NCBI GenBank assembly: GCA_964405435.1
Contig: CAYOOD010000035.1
Coordinates: forward strand, 1-64,000
Length of the DNA stretch: 64,000 nt
Origin: DVEG01 sp964405435
Lineage (GTDB): Bacteria; Cyanobacteriota; Cyanobacteriia; Cyanobacteriales; Oscillatoriaceae
Reading direction: 5' to 3'
Positions 63,701-64,000 of the stretch are shown here, in pieces. Every line of letters begins with the position of its first letter. Within the stretch, counting starts at the first letter, position 1. Made by a program: the position numbers and the translations under genes. A model generated the notes under the pieces. It saw nothing but the letters and a program-made list of their open reading frames with translations. It was not told the DNA's origin and searched no databases.

Positions 63701-64000
63701 GTAAGTTGGGGGCGGCGGAGCGACGACAATTATCTGGAAATCAAACTCGACAAAGAAACCTACAAACCAGGTGAAACGGCAACGGCGCTGATTCAGTCTC
63801 CCTATCCCGAAGCCGAGCTGTATTTTGCAGTGGTACGCGACAAAATCCTCTATCAAACGGTGACAAAAGTCAAGGGCGGCGCACCTCAAATCCAATTTAA
63901 TGTCACCCCAGAGATGCTGCCCAATGCAGCCGTCGAGGCGGTTTTGGTGCGGCAGGGCGCTCCTCTATCTCAGGTAGAACCGGGAAGTCTGGAAAATTTA
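60761..64000 (+). CDS. Alpha-2-macroglobulin-family lipoprotein, 3' end cut by the window edge
   Basis: ATG 60761, placed by GAGGAG at 60751, opens a frame of 1080 codons to the window end with no stop. The start is a lipoprotein signal (RCLFALILVWGLAGCG, lipobox LAGC, Cys23). The large beta-rich body has MG-type repeats typical of bacterial alpha-2-macroglobulins (WSLDPKTTYTINIGADLKDK, LKQDKNARYAVTLESPDG, YKPGETATALIQSP). The thioester motif lies beyond the window if present. These proteins trap proteases and work with PBP1C; pbpC is at 53145-55538. Periplasmic, membrane anchored. Confidence 0.85.
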   Translation, partial: MHVVKTWMRCLFALILVWGLAGCGAINTSSKVEPLAAVAPLATPKLPNWIEQISPKGEAEPLAQILIRFKEPVIPIESLDSSEQQAKLKLFEIQPQIPGQFRFLTPRMVGFQPEQALPKATRVKVTLKAGLADLKNNQLAEDLAWTFNTEPVKLTNLPSTEKTEYNEPSPLDVKPTLKFTSNVELDLASVPDRVSLIPQGEKTGVAFDFALEKSDDAKQPQEKFDPSLREWNYTIVPRQELKKGTRYRLEFAPGLRPVRGNMPSDRAFVSQVTTYAPLAFEGIKYFGQPDAGGAYGRFVKGSAELKFNNGLDAESAIANITVTPAPKKEPRLVRAYDGEKAVSLNPWSLDPKTTYTINIGADLKDKFGQALGKPISLKYETGDVAADIWAPAGLNIFPAGNDLQLNISAVNLPESKYQAAYKVVQPTDLVYADSAYPREKGTNLLPKSESWESFRVSGKKNQPAELTIPLQQKLGAPTGMLAYGIEARTNRYQENKKEQWREPAFYGLVQLTNLGVFAQWFPDSGLIRVHHLSDGSAVAAAPVEIYQSQLQAKAQPNPKPCAAGKTDNTGTLLLSDRNWQQCLNGSEQAPELLVIAREGKDWAFSRTNEYSGAYDYGIYASWDDGKPQSRGEIFSDRQLYQPGEKAWFTGVAYYLQNGGLKQDKNARYAVTLESPDGSKTDLGSQTTNEFGTFSLELPLAKNQPLGYYFLRAKGTNGVEISGSFRVAEFKPPNFKVALSLDKEFALVNDKVEAKAESTYLFGSPVEAGQAKYYVTRRKTEFSPKGWDKFSFGRQWFWPENEPSISSDVLQQNAVLDASGKGSQTVTVAKDLPYPMVYRFDVEVSDVSNLSVADSKTFTALPSDRFIGLQSNFVADANKAFPVEVVVTDTAGNAIAGDRVVVELQKMDYSRVTQVVEGSQSDRNQVEYKTVAKAEIKSATTPQTVSLTPPESGAYRIRANFAGKDEVTATDLQIWATGESAVSWGRRSDDNYLEIKLDKETYKPGETATALIQSPYPEAELYFAVVRDKILYQTVTKVKGGAPQIQFNVTPEMLPNAAVEAVLVRQGAPLSQVEPGSLENL

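Noticed and set aside
62996..63895. Long minus-strand ORF (299 aa)
   Set aside because: It lies within the alpha-2-macroglobulin gene, which has a signal peptide, a ribosome site and consistent homology; the minus frame is a shadow of GC-rich codons.

Overview
The window looks like chromosomal DNA of a filamentous cyanobacterium, probably Oscillatoriales-like. Evidence: the HIP1 octamer GCGATCGC occurs throughout; there is a cytochrome c6 gene, a GUN4-domain protein and ClpC; and many large modular TIR, WD40, CHAT, TPR, Roco and haemagglutinin-type proteins lie between intergenic hairpin and short-tandem-repeat families common in these genomes. No rRNA, tRNA, CRISPR array or complete insertion sequence was seen. 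One 100-N assembly gap lies at 21185-21284.

Layout. 0-2.6 kb: a gene cut by the left edge, an HTH regulator and a lone IS1595-type zinc-ribbon protein. 2.6-12.2 kb: a plus-strand island of two paralogous cysteine-peptidase/lysin proteins, two paralogous TIR-TM-WD40 proteins with 14 WD repeats each, and a decayed third TIR copy. 12.5-17.3 kb: a hydrolase-like protein, MBL-fold, GFA, PHP and parvulin genes. 17.5-24.2 kb: one giant secreted haemagglutinin/TPR/CHAT gene, now broken by frameshifts and a premature stop, with an octamer tandem repeat at the first frameshift. 24.4-29.4 kb: GNAT, a secreted VWA protein, an RluA-type pseudouridine synthase and a dienelactone-hydrolase-like protein. 30.2-33.5 kb: a cation/proton antiporter, pyruvate-oxidase-like enzyme and ChaB in one apparent operon. 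33.8-42.2 kb: hydrolase, metallophosphoesterase, phospholipase-D-like, GUN4, a 38-residue membrane protein, LMW phosphatase and ClpC. 42.7-44.5 kb: an Rpn-like nuclease and a MutY/MIG-like glycosylase.

44.6-50.9 kb: a PP2C phosphatase, a pseudo-HRD kinase with a zinc ribbon, and a VWA protein. This is the composition of the TerY-P triad. The first two genes sit behind a promoter with a palindrome between its -35 and -10 boxes, and an isochorismatase and a double-receiver response regulator lie between the kinase and the VWA gene. 51.1-55.5 kb: SnoaL-like protein, aldo/keto reductase, cytochrome c6 and PBP1C. 55.8-60.6 kb: a Roco (LRR-Roc-COR) protein, an orphan HicB and a second Rpn-like protein. 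60.8 kb to the right edge: an alpha-2-macroglobulin-family lipoprotein, whose known partner is PBP1C.

The most interesting systems are the lysin/TIR-WD40 island (a possible cell-envelope or phage-response locus), the TerY-P-like phosphorylation cassette with its operator, and the possible slipped-strand switch in the giant CHAT adhesin. All functional statements are inferred from sequence motifs; no database search was run.
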